Shown here piece by piece: positions 39,751-49,045 of a DNA stretch of 64,000 nucleotides. Location: contig NZ_JACIET010000001.1 in assembly GCF_014197015.1 (NCBI RefSeq), positions 1,550,001-1,614,000 on the forward strand. The letters are read 5' to 3'. This DNA is from Niveibacterium umoris (GTDB lineage: Bacteria; Pseudomonadota; Gammaproteobacteria; Burkholderiales; Rhodocyclaceae). Numbering within the stretch: position 1 is the first letter of the stretch; every line of letters starts with the position of its first letter. Under the pieces are notes generated by a model that was not told the origin of the DNA, searched no databases, and saw only the letters and a list, made by a program, of their open reading frames with translations. The position numbers and the translations under genes were made by a program.

Positions 39751-40949
39751 TGTACGGGTTCGCACGCCGCGCCGCGCAACTTGCGCTGATCGTAGGCACG
39801 TGGTGTATCCCGCTTGCTTTTGCGCAACCGATGAAGGGTCCGATCTCGGATAGCGGGCCTGAAGCCTCGCTATCCAAGATCTTCGATGACATCGAACACC
39901 GCAAGCTCGATAGCGCCCTGGAACGCACCGAGTCCCTGCTCCGCGTCTATCCGAACTTTCGCCTGGCGCACCTCATAAGGGGCGACCTGCTGCTGGCACG
40001 CAGCCGCCCGATTTCCGGGTTTGGCAACGCCCCGTCAGCCCCGCCGGAGCGTGTCGCCGACTTGCGTGACGAGGCGATCGCCCGCCTGAAGGCCTATCGT
40101 GATCGGCCACCGTCGAACCACGTGCCGCGCTATCTGCTGCAGATGCGGCCCGACCAGAAGTACGCCATCGTGGTAGATACGGAGAAGTCCCGTCTGTATG
40201 TGTATGCCAACGATGGAGGTCGCCCCCGTTTCGTTGCCGACTACTACATCACCCACGGTAAAGAAGGCGCCCGCAAGGCACGCGAAGGTGACCGCCGCAC
40301 CCCGCTCGGCGTCTATCACGTGGTATCCGAGGTCCCCAAGAAGCGTTTGACTGATTTCTACGGCTCTGGCGCGTTTCCGATCAACTACCCCAACGAATAC
40401 GACAAGTTGCAGGGGCGAGCCGGTCACGGCATCTGGCTGCACGGTGTGCCGAGCGACACGCTATCGCGCCCGCCGCGCGCTTCGGATGGATGCGTGGTGC
40501 TTGCCAATGCTGACCTGCAGGCCGTGGCCTCGCGACTGCAATTGGGTCTGACGCCGGTAATCATCAGCAACGAAATTGAATGGCTGAGTCTTGACGACTG
40601 GCATCAGGAACGGGCGGCGCTGCAAAAGCAGATCGACGCATGGCGGCGCGACTGGGAGAGCGGCGATACCGATCGTTACCTGCAACACTATTCGGAAAAG
40701 TTCACGGCAGACGGCGCGACGCGCAACCAGTGGAGCGCCCGCAAACGCCTGGTCGCCAAGGAAAAGACGTGGGTCCAGGTACGGCTGAAGAACGTCAGCA
40801 TGTTCAGAAGCCCCGGGCCGGAAGACCTCGTTGTGGTGACCTTTGACCAGGACTACCGCAGCAATAACCTCAAACAGCAGGACACGAAGCGGCAGTACTG
40901 GATCAAAGAGTCGGGCAAATGGAAAATCGTTTACGAGGGACAAGCGTGA
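39750..40949 (+). CDS. L,D-transpeptidase (YkuD fold) with NTF2-like C-terminal domain
   Basis: Predicted peptidoglycan cross-linking or protein-anchoring enzyme, 399 aa. The signal peptide ends near AFA-QP. A TPR-like helical stretch (IEHRKLDSALERTESLLRVY) precedes the YkuD domain (about 138-275), with YAIVVDTEKSRLYVYAND, RRTPLGVYHV, GHGIWLHGVP and the catalytic motif ASDGCVVLAN. The C-terminal about 105 residues (DAWRRDWESGDTDRYLQHYS, RQYWIKESGKWKIVYEG) resemble the NTF2-like tail of the upstream gene. The ATG at 39750 overlaps the previous stop, so coupling is likely; a TTG three bases earlier is less plausible. The stop overlaps the next GTG by 4 nt. Confidence 0.9.
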   Translation: MYGFARRAAQLALIVGTWCIPLAFAQPMKGPISDSGPEASLSKIFDDIEHRKLDSALERTESLLRVYPNFRLAHLIRGDLLLARSRPISGFGNAPSAPPERVADLRDEAIARLKAYRDRPPSNHVPRYLLQMRPDQKYAIVVDTEKSRLYVYANDGGRPRFVADYYITHGKEGARKAREGDRRTPLGVYHVVSEVPKKRLTDFYGSGAFPINYPNEYDKLQGRAGHGIWLHGVPSDTLSRPPRASDGCVVLANADLQAVASRLQLGLTPVIISNEIEWLSLDDWHQERAALQKQIDAWRRDWESGDTDRYLQHYSEKFTADGATRNQWSARKRLVAKEKTWVQVRLKNVSMFRSPGPEDLVVVTFDQDYRSNNLKQQDTKRQYWIKESGKWKIVYEGQA

Positions 40950-41536
40950 AGACGCTCATCAAGGCTGTTTTCGTAAGTGCCGTATTGTTTTTTGCCGCAG
41001 GGCCAGTATCCGCTCAAGAAGGTAACCCGAAAGTACGGATCGAAACCGACATGGGCGGTTTCACGGTCGAGCTCTATCCGGCGAAAGCACCCAAATCAGT
41101 CGCGAACTTTCTGCGCTATGTAGACGCCGGGCATTACGACAACACCATCTTTCACCGGATCATCCGCGGTTTCGTCGTACAAGGCGGCGGCGTAACTGCC
41201 GACATGCGCGAAAAACCGACCAATGCGCCCATCGAGAACGAGGCAAAGAACGGCCTCAAGAATGAGACGGCGACTTTGGCGATGGCGCGCACTCAGGACC
41301 CCAATTCAGCCACCTCCCAGTTCTACATCAACCTCAAGCACAACAGCTCGCTCGACTATCCGTCCTTCGATGGCTGGGGCTACGCCGTGTTCGGCAAAGT
41401 CATCGAGGGTATGGACACCGTAAGGAAGATGGAGGCGGCGGAGACCGGTGTCGTCGCGGGGCAGCGTGACGTGCCACTCAAACCCATCACCCTAAAGTCG
41501 GCTCGCCGCGTCGCACCCGCAGCAGCCAAGCAGTAA
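40946..41536 (+). CDS. ppiA: Peptidyl-prolyl cis-trans isomerase, cyclophilin type, exported
   Basis: Periplasmic prolyl isomerase of 196 aa. The signal peptide ([20 protein letters not shown], cleaved at SA-QE) is followed by the cyclophilin core: [73 protein letters not shown] and [14 protein letters not shown]. Start: the GTG at 40946 overlaps the transpeptidase stop by 4 nt and has GAGGGA 5 nt upstream; an ATG 27 nt earlier lies inside the previous gene and would spoil the signal peptide. It is paired with a cytoplasmic paralogue downstream. Confidence 0.95.
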   Translation: MKTLIKAVFVSAVLFFAAGPVSAQEGNPKVRIETDMGGFTVELYPAKAPKSVANFLRYVDAGHYDNTIFHRIIRGFVVQGGGVTADMREKPTNAPIENEAKNGLKNETATLAMARTQDPNSATSQFYINLKHNSSLDYPSFDGWGYAVFGKVIEGMDTVRKMEAAETGVVAGQRDVPLKPITLKSARRVAPAAAKQ

Positions 41537-41571
41537 CCCGGCAATCTGGCCGGCCCAACAGGAAATCCGAC

Positions 41572-42063
41572 ATGATCAAACTGCACACCTCGCTCGGCGT
41601 CATCACGCTGGAACTCGATGCCGAGAAGGCCCCGAAGACCGTACAAAACTTCATCGACTACGTTCAGGCAGGTCACTACGACGGCACGATCTTCCATCGC
41701 GTGATCGATGGCTTCATGGTGCAGGGCGGTGGCATGACTGCAGACATGCAGCAAAAACCGACGCGTGATCCGATCGAAAACGAAGCCAACAACGGCCTGA
41801 AGAACGCACGCGGCACCGTTGCGATGGCCCGCACACAGGCGCCCCATTCGGCATCGGCACAGTTCTTCATCAATGTCGCCGACAACGAATTCCTGAACTA
41901 CCGCTCTGCCGATCTGCAGGGCTGGGGTTACTGTGTATTCGGCAAAGTTGTCGACGGCATGGATGTGGTCGACAAGATCCGCGCGGTCAAGACCGGTCGC
42001 CGCGGCTTCTTCCAGGACGTGCCGAACGAAGACATCCTGATCGAGCGTGCCGAAGTCGTCTGA
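41572..42063 (+). CDS. ppiB: Peptidyl-prolyl cis-trans isomerase, cyclophilin type, cytoplasmic
   Basis: A 163-aa cyclophilin without signal peptide, matching PpiB length. Motifs: [59 protein letters not shown] and [20 protein letters not shown]. It shares extended sequence similarity with the exported isomerase just upstream, implying a tandem duplication. AACAGGAAA precedes the ATG. lpxH begins 19 bp after the stop. Confidence 0.97.
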   Translation: MIKLHTSLGVITLELDAEKAPKTVQNFIDYVQAGHYDGTIFHRVIDGFMVQGGGMTADMQQKPTRDPIENEANNGLKNARGTVAMARTQAPHSASAQFFINVADNEFLNYRSADLQGWGYCVFGKVVDGMDVVDKIRAVKTGRRGFFQDVPNEDILIERAEVV

Positions 42064-42082
42064 CACCCACGCCGCCGCTCGA

Positions 42083-42802
42083 ATGATTCACTTCATCTCC
42101 GATCTGCACCTCACGCCCAAACGGCCGGAAATCGGTGCCGCGTTCGCCCGCTACCTGAACGGGCCCGCTCGCGGCATCGATGCGCTCTATGTGCTGGGCG
42201 ACCTCTTCGATGCCTGGCCGGGTGATGACGCCCTGGCCGAGCCTGCTGCACAGGCCGTCGCGAACGGCCTGGCAGCCCTGGCGGCCAGCGGCACTCGCAT
42301 CTATCTGCTGCACGGAAACAGGGACTTCCTGATCGACAAGGCCTTCGCGCAGCGCGCCAGCGCGACCCTCATCGACGAGCCATACGCGATTACGCTTGGC
42401 ACTGAGCCATGCACCTTGATGCACGGCGACGCCCTTTGCACCGACGATGTGGCATACCAGCGTTTCCGGACCATGGTGCGCAACCCGGATTGGCGTTCGG
42501 CGTTTCTCGCCAAACCACTGGCCGAGCGGCTGGCAATTGCCGCGGATGTGCGGATGCAGAGCGAACAGGCCAAACAAGAAAAATCGGCCGAGATCATGGA
42601 TGTGAACCCGGAAGCGGTCGCAGAAAGCTTCCGCGCAAACGGGTATGCAACGCTCATTCACGGACACACACATCGCCCCGCCCGCCACACCCATTTGGTC
42701 GACGGACGTGAGTGCACGCGTTGGGTGCTGCACGACTGGCGAGAGCACGCTGAATGGCTGGAATGGTCTGATACAAGCGGGCTCGCCTTCGGTCGGTGTT
42801 GA
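42083..42802 (+). CDS. lpxH: UDP-2,3-diacylglucosamine diphosphatase
   Basis: Cleaves UDP-2,3-diacylglucosamine to lipid X and UMP in lipid A synthesis; 239 aa, as in E. coli. The metallophosphoesterase ligands are all visible: FISDLHL, LGDLFDAWPGDD, LHGNRDFLI, LMHGDALCTDD and HGHTHRPARH. The ATG at 42083 starts directly before the first metal motif; an in-frame GTG-type extension into ppiB is unlikely. The ppiB-lpxH order is common in betaproteobacteria. The stop overlaps the following ATG (TGATG). Confidence 0.97.
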   Translation: MIHFISDLHLTPKRPEIGAAFARYLNGPARGIDALYVLGDLFDAWPGDDALAEPAAQAVANGLAALAASGTRIYLLHGNRDFLIDKAFAQRASATLIDEPYAITLGTEPCTLMHGDALCTDDVAYQRFRTMVRNPDWRSAFLAKPLAERLAIAADVRMQSEQAKQEKSAEIMDVNPEAVAESFRANGYATLIHGHTHRPARHTHLVDGRECTRWVLHDWREHAEWLEWSDTSGLAFGRC

Positions 42803-43173
42803 TGCAGAAAGCGCTGATCATTGACGACAGCGAGCCCAATCGGCGCCTGCCAGCGTTGATCCTGGGACAACTCGGCTGGGCCACGGCCGAAGCAGAGAAT
42901 GGCTACAGCGCCCTCGAAGCCGTTCAGCGCGAGCGATTCGACTGCATCTTGCTCGACATCCTGCTCCCTGACCTGCAAGGCGACGAAGTGTGTCGACGCC
43001 TGCGGGACCACCCTCTCAACGGCAGTACCTGGATCGTCGCTTACACAGCAGAATCGCCCGAACAGTTCGCAGAGGTCACGGCACGTTGCCGATTCGATGC
43101 GCTACTGACCAAGCCAATCACCCGCAAGAGCCTTATCAACGCGCTTCCGCCGCAAGCAGAGCCCCACAAATAA
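42802..43173 (+). CDS. Single-domain response regulator
   Basis: A lone receiver domain of 123 aa. The phospho-acceptor site is intact: acidic pair IIDDSEPNR, acceptor Asp in CILLDILLPD, Thr in VAYTAES and Lys in LLTKPITRKS. There is no output domain, so it would work by protein contact in a phosphorelay. The ATG at 42802 shares its A with the lpxH stop. No histidine kinase is encoded nearby. Confidence 0.92.
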   Translation: MQKALIIDDSEPNRRLPALILGQLGWATAEAENGYSALEAVQRERFDCILLDILLPDLQGDEVCRRLRDHPLNGSTWIVAYTAESPEQFAEVTARCRFDALLTKPITRKSLINALPPQAEPHK

Positions 43174-43204
43174 AGACGCCGCCCCGAAACCGGTGCGGCG
43201 TCTT
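43173..43204. terminator. Bidirectional terminator between the receiver gene and purF
   Basis: AAGACGCCGC (43173-43182) and GCGGCGTCTT (43195-43204) form a perfect 10-bp stem directly overlapping the receiver stop codon, with a short T-rich stretch (TCTTCATTCTT) rightward. purF ends 41 bp further on in the opposite direction. Confidence 0.7.
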
Positions 43205-43244
43205 CATTCTTCGCCGTTCAAGCGACGGCGCAACGCAGGTAGCG

Positions 43245-44804
43245 TCAGCGATCTTCCTGGGAAACCAGATTCAGATCCATTTGACCACCGCCCTCCTCAT
43301 CACTCTCGTCATCACTGTCGCCGCCGCCGGCGTTCGAAGCTGGCGCAACCACATTACGCGCATCTTCGATCTCGTTGAGGTAGGCGGCGGTAATGTCTCC
43401 GGTGATATAGCTGCCGTCGAAGCATGAAGCCTCAAACACATTGATCGCTGGATTGAGTGAGCGGACTGCAGTCTTCAAATCATCAAGCGACTGATAGATA
43501 AGGGCATCTGCCCCGATCTCGCCGCCGATTTCATCTTCCGATCGGAATGCAGCGATCAGCTCGTTGCGGCTCGGCATGTCGATGCCGTAAACGTTCGCGA
43601 ATCGCACCGGTGGCGCCGCCGAGGCCATGAACACCTTGGTCGCGCCCGCCTCACGTGCCATGTTGATGATTTCCCGGCTGGTTGTGCCACGCACGATCGA
43701 GTCATCGACAAGCAAAACGTTCTTACCGGCAAACTCCTGATGGATCGCGTTCAGCTTCTGGCGTACCGACTTACGCCGGATAGCTTGCCCGGGCATGATG
43801 AAGGTTCGACCGATATATCGGTTCTTGACGAAGCCCTCGCGATACGGCACCGACAGGCGACTTGCCAGCTCCATCGCTGCCGTGCGCGCCGAATCAGGAA
43901 TCGGAATCACAACGTCGATGCGCAGATCGCCGTGTTTCTGGCGAATGCGCTCTGCCAGGAACTCGCCCATCTTGACCCGGCTGTCGTAGACAGAGATGCC
44001 GTCGATCAGAGAGTCAGGGCGTGCCAGATAGACGAACTCGAACATGCAAGGGGCGTGCGGGAACCCCGAGGCGCACTGACGGCTTTCGAGCTTCCCGGTC
44101 GTGTCAATCAGTACCGCCTCACCTGGAGCGATATCCCTCAACAGCTTGAAGCCAAGCACATCGATCGCCACGCTTTCCGAAGCGACCAGGTACTCGGTAC
44201 CGCCTAGCGCCTCATTGCTGCCGATCACGAGCGGCCGGATGCCGTGTGGGTCACGAAACGCCAGCAAACCGTAGCCTGCGATCATCACCACTGCGGCGTA
44301 GGCGCCTTTCACGCGGCGCATGACGCCGGCGACCGCCTTGAAGATCTGTTCGGACTCGAGGCGCGGCCCTTTGGCATGCTCCTGCAATTCGTGCGCCAGT
44401 ACGTTCAGCAGTACCTCTGAGTCCGAATTGGTGTTGATGTGCCTGAGATCGGCAAGGAACATCTCACGTTTAAGCTCATCGGAGTTCGTGAGATTGCCGT
44501 TGTGCGCGAGCATCAAGCCGAACGGCGAGTTCACGTAGAAGGGCTGCGCCTCGGCAGGGTTATAGGCCGAACCAGCTGTCGGATAGCGACAGTGGCCAAT
44601 CCCCCAGTTTCCGGTCAAGTTGCGCATGTTGCGCGTCCGGAAGACATCCCGGACAAGACCGGACCCCTTGTGCATGTGGAAACGCCCCGCCTGCGCGGTC
44701 GCGATTCCGGCTGCGTCCTGCCCGCGGTGCTGCAACACCTGGAGCCCGTCATACAGAAGCTGGTTGACCGGCGTAGTGGCTACTACACCCAGAATTCCGC
44801 ACAT
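43245..44804 (-). CDS. purF: Amidophosphoribosyltransferase
   Basis: First committed step of purine synthesis (PRPP plus glutamine to phosphoribosylamine), 519 aa. The N-terminal nucleophile Cys is residue 2 (MCGILGVV), with [23 protein letters not shown] and AHNGNLTN of the class II glutaminase. The PRPP motif is [19 protein letters not shown]. The C-terminus has an extra acidic, Gly-rich tail ([16 protein letters not shown]). It ends the leftward run and follows cvpA by 10 bp, the usual cvpA-purF pair. Confidence 0.98.
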   Translation of the reverse strand: MCGILGVVATTPVNQLLYDGLQVLQHRGQDAAGIATAQAGRFHMHKGSGLVRDVFRTRNMRNLTGNWGIGHCRYPTAGSAYNPAEAQPFYVNSPFGLMLAHNGNLTNSDELKREMFLADLRHINTNSDSEVLLNVLAHELQEHAKGPRLESEQIFKAVAGVMRRVKGAYAAVVMIAGYGLLAFRDPHGIRPLVIGSNEALGGTEYLVASESVAIDVLGFKLLRDIAPGEAVLIDTTGKLESRQCASGFPHAPCMFEFVYLARPDSLIDGISVYDSRVKMGEFLAERIRQKHGDLRIDVVIPIPDSARTAAMELASRLSVPYREGFVKNRYIGRTFIMPGQAIRRKSVRQKLNAIHQEFAGKNVLLVDDSIVRGTTSREIINMAREAGATKVFMASAAPPVRFANVYGIDMPSRNELIAAFRSEDEIGGEIGADALIYQSLDDLKTAVRSLNPAINVFEASCFDGSYITGDITAAYLNEIEDARNVVAPASNAGGGDSDDESDEEGGGQMDLNLVSQEDR

Positions 44805-44814
44805 CGTCGCTCAC

Positions 44815-45306
44815 CTATCTGAATTTGATTCGTTTTGCGAGTTGCTCCGGCATCCACGGCATCGTCGTGAGGACGGCCGTTTCAAGCGGCGGCGCAAACA
44901 TCGCGCTGTACCACCATGGCTGCTTCGGGAATTCTGTCAATCCCCCGAGCAGCACCAGCAGAAATACCATCAGTAGCCCGCGAACCAGGCCAAAGAGCGC
45001 CCCCAGCATGCGATCTGCAAGCCCCAGGCCGACCGCATGCAGCGCTTCCCGCAGAAGCAAACGCAGCAAGCCAAGGACAAGCAGGCTCGCGATGAAAAGC
45101 AGCGCGAAGGACCCCGCTTGGCGAATTAACGGCTCGCTGCTGACGCTACTGAAGAGGGGCTCAACGAGCCCCGAAAAGTGTTTTGCAACCAGAAACGCAA
45201 TCACCCACGCGAGCAGCGCGAGCACTTCGCTCACCAATCCCCGCCACGCCCCAATGGCAAGCGAGATCAACAATATCGAAACGACGACGTAATCGAACCC
45301 CGTCAT
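44815..45306 (-). CDS. cvpA: CvpA family membrane protein
   Basis: Inner-membrane protein of 163 aa with four predicted segments (about 2-22, 28-45, 65-88, 102-125). TGFDYVVVSILLISLAIGAW, RGLVSEVLALLAWVIAFLVA and LLREALHAVGLGLADRMLGA match CvpA, needed for colicin V production in E. coli and linked to envelope homeostasis. It lies directly upstream of purF as in most proteobacteria. Confidence 0.94.
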   Translation of the reverse strand: MTGFDYVVVSILLISLAIGAWRGLVSEVLALLAWVIAFLVAKHFSGLVEPLFSSVSSEPLIRQAGSFALLFIASLLVLGLLRLLLREALHAVGLGLADRMLGALFGLVRGLLMVFLLVLLGGLTEFPKQPWWYSAMFAPPLETAVLTTMPWMPEQLAKRIKFR

Positions 45307-45309
45307 TTA

Positions 45310-46026
45310 TCAACGCGCAGCAACCACAGCCGAAAGGCCTGCCTTGCGCAGTTTGCCTGCGGCGGCTTCAGCCGCTTCACGCGTCTGGAATGGCCCAGCA
45401 CGAACACGGGTCTTGTCGGCCAGCGGTTCGGTATAGGCACTGTAGCCGAGGTCCTTGACCTTGGACTTCACACTCGCGATGTTCGCAGCATCCTTGAAAG
45501 CACCGAGCTGTACTACGAAGCCCCCCGACGACTCCACCGCAGCGGTCTTGTGACCACTGAGGATCGCCGCAGCGCGCTCCTCCTCGTCATGCCGAGCCTT
45601 TCCGGCATCAACCGTCGCAGCGCCTTTTGAGGCCGCCTTCTCCGCCTTTTCCGTGGAAGCTTCAACACCCTTGCGGGCGCCCGCCTCCTCCGATTTTGCC
45701 GCGGGCTCGGGCGCCTTCGGGGCCGGCGCCGAACTGGTCACCCCTTCACTCGGAGAAGGAAGGGCCACGACGCCAGACGGCTTCTCGTCCTCGACCGGCA
45801 CCGAAGGCTTGGGTGGCGTCGGAGCTGCGCCCTGAATCACGCGTGAGGCAAAATTCGCCCCCTCTTGGCTCGGGATGCGTATCTGGATGTCCTGCCCGGT
45901 CTGCTTGGGCTCGTGCTCCATCACCAGGGGCAACACGATCGCGGCAAACAAGGCCAGCGCCGCCGCGCCAACCAGTCGGCGACGCGCACGTTTCTTCAGA
46001 TCGAGTTGAGTATCGTTTTCGGCCAT
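45310..46026 (-). CDS. SPOR domain protein, DedD-like
   Basis: Membrane-anchored septal protein of 238 aa. A short basic cytoplasmic part (LDLKKRARRRLVGAA) precedes one membrane segment (ALALFAAIVLPLVME). A periplasmic linker rich in Ala, Glu, Lys and Pro follows. The C-terminal SPOR domain (about 163-238) reads GGFVVQLGAFKDAANIASVK, SAYTEPLADKTRVRAGPF and EAAEAAAGKLRKAGLSAVV, which binds denuded septal peptidoglycan. The ATG at 46026 is chosen; a GTG 12 nt upstream is possible. It sits between folC and cvpA, the standard dedD position. Confidence 0.92.
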   Translation of the reverse strand: MAENDTQLDLKKRARRRLVGAAALALFAAIVLPLVMEHEPKQTGQDIQIRIPSQEGANFASRVIQGAAPTPPKPSVPVEDEKPSGVVALPSPSEGVTSSAPAPKAPEPAAKSEEAGARKGVEASTEKAEKAASKGAATVDAGKARHDEEERAAAILSGHKTAAVESSGGFVVQLGAFKDAANIASVKSKVKDLGYSAYTEPLADKTRVRAGPFQTREAAEAAAGKLRKAGLSAVVAAR

Positions 46027-46041
46027 AGCCGATCGCACATC

Positions 46042-47307
46042 TCAGTGACGGTCCAGCGTCTGCATGACGTCGGACACAGTAAGGAAGGAACCGAAAACGA
46101 CAATTCTATCATCCACCTGCGCTCGTTCCTGTGCCCGCTCCAGTCCGTCTGCAGGCGACCCACAGACCTCGATATCGCCTTGCACGCCCGCATCGCGGAG
46201 CCGTTGCGCGAGCGCATCGCCCGAATGTCCCCTCGGCCCCGGCAGTGAGCAGGCAAACCAGTGATCGATGCGACGGTCGATCAAGGCAATTGCTCCGGCG
46301 ACATCCTTGTCAGCGAGCATCCCCAGAACGCCATAAGTTTCTGGCGCGTAACCGATGTTCGACAGGTTCTCTGCCAACACCCCGACCGACTGCGGATTGT
46401 GTGCAACATCGAGAATCACTGCCGGGCGCCCCGGTAGCACCTGGAAGCGGCCGGGTAATTCGACCTTCAGCAATCCCTCGCGCACGGCCTGCATGGATAC
46501 TGGCAGCCTGTCCGCCAATGCCTCCAGAGCCGCAAGCGCCGCTGACGCGTTCAGCAACTGGTTTGCCCCACGCAGGGCCGGATACGCCAGTGCACTGCGC
46601 CGGGTTGTCCGCCCGCGGAAATTCCACTGCTGCTTGTCGCCTGAGTACGCAAAGTCGCGGCCAAGCAGCCGCAAGTCCGCTCCAACCGAATCGGCATGCG
46701 CGATCAGCGAAGCGGGTGCCTGTGGATCCGAACAGATCGCTGGCGTGCCTGAGCGGAAGATTCCCGCCTTCTCGAAGCCAATCTGTTCGCGGGTATTACC
46801 AAGAAACTCGGTGTGGTCGATCGCGATACCGGTGACGATTGCACAATCAGTATCGATGACATTCACCGCATCAAGACGACCACCAAGCCCGACCTCAAGA
46901 ATGACGACATCGAGATCGGCTGCGCAAAATGCCTGCCAGGCCGCCAATGTGCCGAACTCGAAATACGTAAGCGGGATTCCGGCACGAACACGCTCAACCT
47001 CGGCAAAAGCTTCACACAGCGACGGAGGATCAATCTCCGCGCCGTTGATCCGCACGCGTTCGGTGTAACGAACGAGATGCGGCGAGGTGTACAAACCAAC
47101 CCGATAGCCAGCAGCGAGCAGAATGGATTCGAGCATGGCGCAGGTAGAACCCTTGCCATTCGTGCCGCCCACGGTCAGGACCGGCTTGCTTTTCTTGAGG
47201 CCGAGCGCGTCGAAGACCTGCCGGACACGTTCTAGTCCAAGATCGATCGAGCGCACATGCTGGCGTTCGACGTAGTCGAGCCAGTCCTGCAGAGTTTTCA
47301 ACTGCAT
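46042..47307 (-). CDS. folC: Bifunctional folylpolyglutamate/dihydrofolate synthase
   Basis: Adds glutamate to dihydropteroate and folates; 421 aa. Mur-ligase-like motifs: VLTVGGTNGKGSTCAMLESI (P-loop), GLYTSPHLVRYTERVRING, VILEVGLGGRLDAVNVID and ITGIAIDHTEFLG, and VILDVAHNPQSV in the second domain. It follows accD (23 bp) in the conserved accD-folC order. Confidence 0.97.
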   Translation of the reverse strand: MQLKTLQDWLDYVERQHVRSIDLGLERVRQVFDALGLKKSKPVLTVGGTNGKGSTCAMLESILLAAGYRVGLYTSPHLVRYTERVRINGAEIDPPSLCEAFAEVERVRAGIPLTYFEFGTLAAWQAFCAADLDVVILEVGLGGRLDAVNVIDTDCAIVTGIAIDHTEFLGNTREQIGFEKAGIFRSGTPAICSDPQAPASLIAHADSVGADLRLLGRDFAYSGDKQQWNFRGRTTRRSALAYPALRGANQLLNASAALAALEALADRLPVSMQAVREGLLKVELPGRFQVLPGRPAVILDVAHNPQSVGVLAENLSNIGYAPETYGVLGMLADKDVAGAIALIDRRIDHWFACSLPGPRGHSGDALAQRLRDAGVQGDIEVCGSPADGLERAQERAQVDDRIVVFGSFLTVSDVMQTLDRH

Positions 47308-47329
47308 CGAAAACAGCTTGCTTTGCGGA

Positions 47330-48193
47330 TCAGTTCGGCGCGCTCTGGCGCGTCAGCAGGGACAGGAGCGCCGCGAGTTGGTCGCGCAGCTCGCGCCGGT
47401 CGACGATCATGTCGATCGCGCCTTTTTCGAGCAGGAATTCCGAGCGCTGGAAACCTTCAGGCAACTTCTCGCGTACCGTCTGTTCGATCACGCGCGGTCC
47501 AGCAAAACCAATCAGCGCGCCAGGCTCGCCGATCACAACATCACCGACGAAGGCGAAGCTGGCAGAGACCCCGCCCATTGTCGGGTCGGTGAGAACAGTA
47601 ATGAAAGGCAGTCGACGCTCCGACAGGCGCGTGAGCGATGCGGTGGTCTTCGCCATTTGCATCAGGGAAAACAAGCCCTCCTGCATCCGCGCGCCACCCG
47701 AAGCGGTGAAGCAGATGAAAGGAAGCCCCTGTTCGACTGCGGCACCCACACCACGAACGAAGCGTTCGCCGACCACAGACCCCATGGATCCCCCCATGAA
47801 GTCGAACTCGAAAGCAGCGACCACGCAAGGCACAGACTTGATCGCACCCTGCATCACCACCAGCGCGTCGCCCTCGCCGGTCTCGTCATTGGCTGCCGCG
47901 AGACGATCAGGGTAACGCTTGCTGTCCTTGAACTTCAGCGGGTCGACCGGGACAACCTCGGCCCCGATCTCAAACCGCGCATCCGCATCCAGCAACAGAT
48001 CAAGTCGGGCACGGGCACGCAAGCGCTTGTGATGACCACACTTTGGGCAAACGTGTTGATTGCCTTCCAGATCGGAGCGGTAGAGCACTGCCTCGCAAAC
48101 TTCGCACTTGCTCCACAGCCCTTCAGGGATCGACTTGCGGCTAGGCGCATCACGCTTGATCTTCGGCGGTAGCAGTTTGTTCAGCCAGCTCAT
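47330..48193 (-). CDS. accD: Acetyl-CoA carboxylase carboxyltransferase subunit beta
   Basis: Carboxyltransferase half that makes malonyl-CoA together with AccA; 287 aa. The N-terminal zinc ribbon is [20 protein letters not shown] plus PKCGHH. The crotonase-like core shows [40 protein letters not shown] and [18 protein letters not shown], all AccD hallmarks. Its ATG overlaps the trpA stop by 4 nt (ATGA), so synthesis is coupled to trpA. Confidence 0.98.
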   Translation of the reverse strand: MSWLNKLLPPKIKRDAPSRKSIPEGLWSKCEVCEAVLYRSDLEGNQHVCPKCGHHKRLRARARLDLLLDADARFEIGAEVVPVDPLKFKDSKRYPDRLAAANDETGEGDALVVMQGAIKSVPCVVAAFEFDFMGGSMGSVVGERFVRGVGAAVEQGLPFICFTASGGARMQEGLFSLMQMAKTTASLTRLSERRLPFITVLTDPTMGGVSASFAFVGDVVIGEPGALIGFAGPRVIEQTVREKLPEGFQRSEFLLEKGAIDMIVDRRELRDQLAALLSLLTRQSAPN

Positions 48194-49008
48194 CGGGCAG
48201 CCTCCACGACGGGTTCATCCAGGGCCAGACGGATTTCCGAAAGGAAGGCCTGAACACGAGCAGGCGCCTGCCCTTCCGGCGCATTTTCAATTTCTTCGAT
48301 CACGCGACTACCAATCACCACCGCATCCGCGACCGCACCGATTGCGCGCGCAGAAGCCGCATCGCGAATACCGAAACCGACGCCGACGGGCATTCCCAAC
48401 CCTTTCTTGAGTTCCGGAATACGCGCAACAACGTCCCCGATATTCAGGTGGCCCGCCCCCGTCACACCTTTGAGCGACACGTAGTAGGCGTAGCCGCTGC
48501 CGATTGCCGCCACACCCGCGATCCGCGTGTCGGTGGATGTCGGTGCGAGAAGGAAGATCGGGTCCAGCCCGGCCGCCTTGATCGTTCGCGCGAAGTCGAC
48601 AGCCTCCTCGGGAGGATAGTCGACGACCAGAACGCCATCGACCCCGGCGTGAGCCGCTTCTTTCGCGAAGTCTGCAAGGCCGAACGCCTCGATCGGATTT
48701 GCATACCCCATCAGTACGACAGGTGTGGCGGTATCGCGCGTCCGGAAATCCCGCACGAGTTGGATGACATCCCGCAGCGATACGCCATGCTTGAGCGCAC
48801 GTTCTGCGGCACGCTGAATGGTCGGGCCATCGGCCATCGGGTCCGAAAACGGCACGCCAAGTTCGATGATGTCTGCACCACCCGCCACCAGCGCATGCAT
48901 CAAGGGCAGCGTAGCCGCAGGAGACGGATCACCTGCCGCAATATAGGGGATCAGGGCGGTGCGATTCTCGGCACCCAAACGGGCGAATACGTTCTGGATT
49001 CTGGACAT
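48190..49008 (-). CDS. trpA: Tryptophan synthase alpha subunit
   Basis: Cleaves indole-3-glycerol phosphate to indole; 272 aa. [20 protein letters not shown], catalytic Glu in [20 protein letters not shown], Asp in [15 protein letters not shown], and the phosphate site [15 protein letters not shown] are visible. The start at 49008 (MSRIQNVF) is where family homology begins; the longer frame runs back into trpB without homology. It lies 37 bp behind trpB and overlaps accD by 4 nt. Confidence 0.98.
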   Translation of the reverse strand: MSRIQNVFARLGAENRTALIPYIAAGDPSPAATLPLMHALVAGGADIIELGVPFSDPMADGPTIQRAAERALKHGVSLRDVIQLVRDFRTRDTATPVVLMGYANPIEAFGLADFAKEAAHAGVDGVLVVDYPPEEAVDFARTIKAAGLDPIFLLAPTSTDTRIAGVAAIGSGYAYYVSLKGVTGAGHLNIGDVVARIPELKKGLGMPVGVGFGIRDAASARAIGAVADAVVIGSRVIEEIENAPEGQAPARVQAFLSEIRLALDEPVVEAAR

Positions 49009-49045
49009 TCTGGTTCTGTCGGATTTGGCTTTTACTGCAGGGGAG

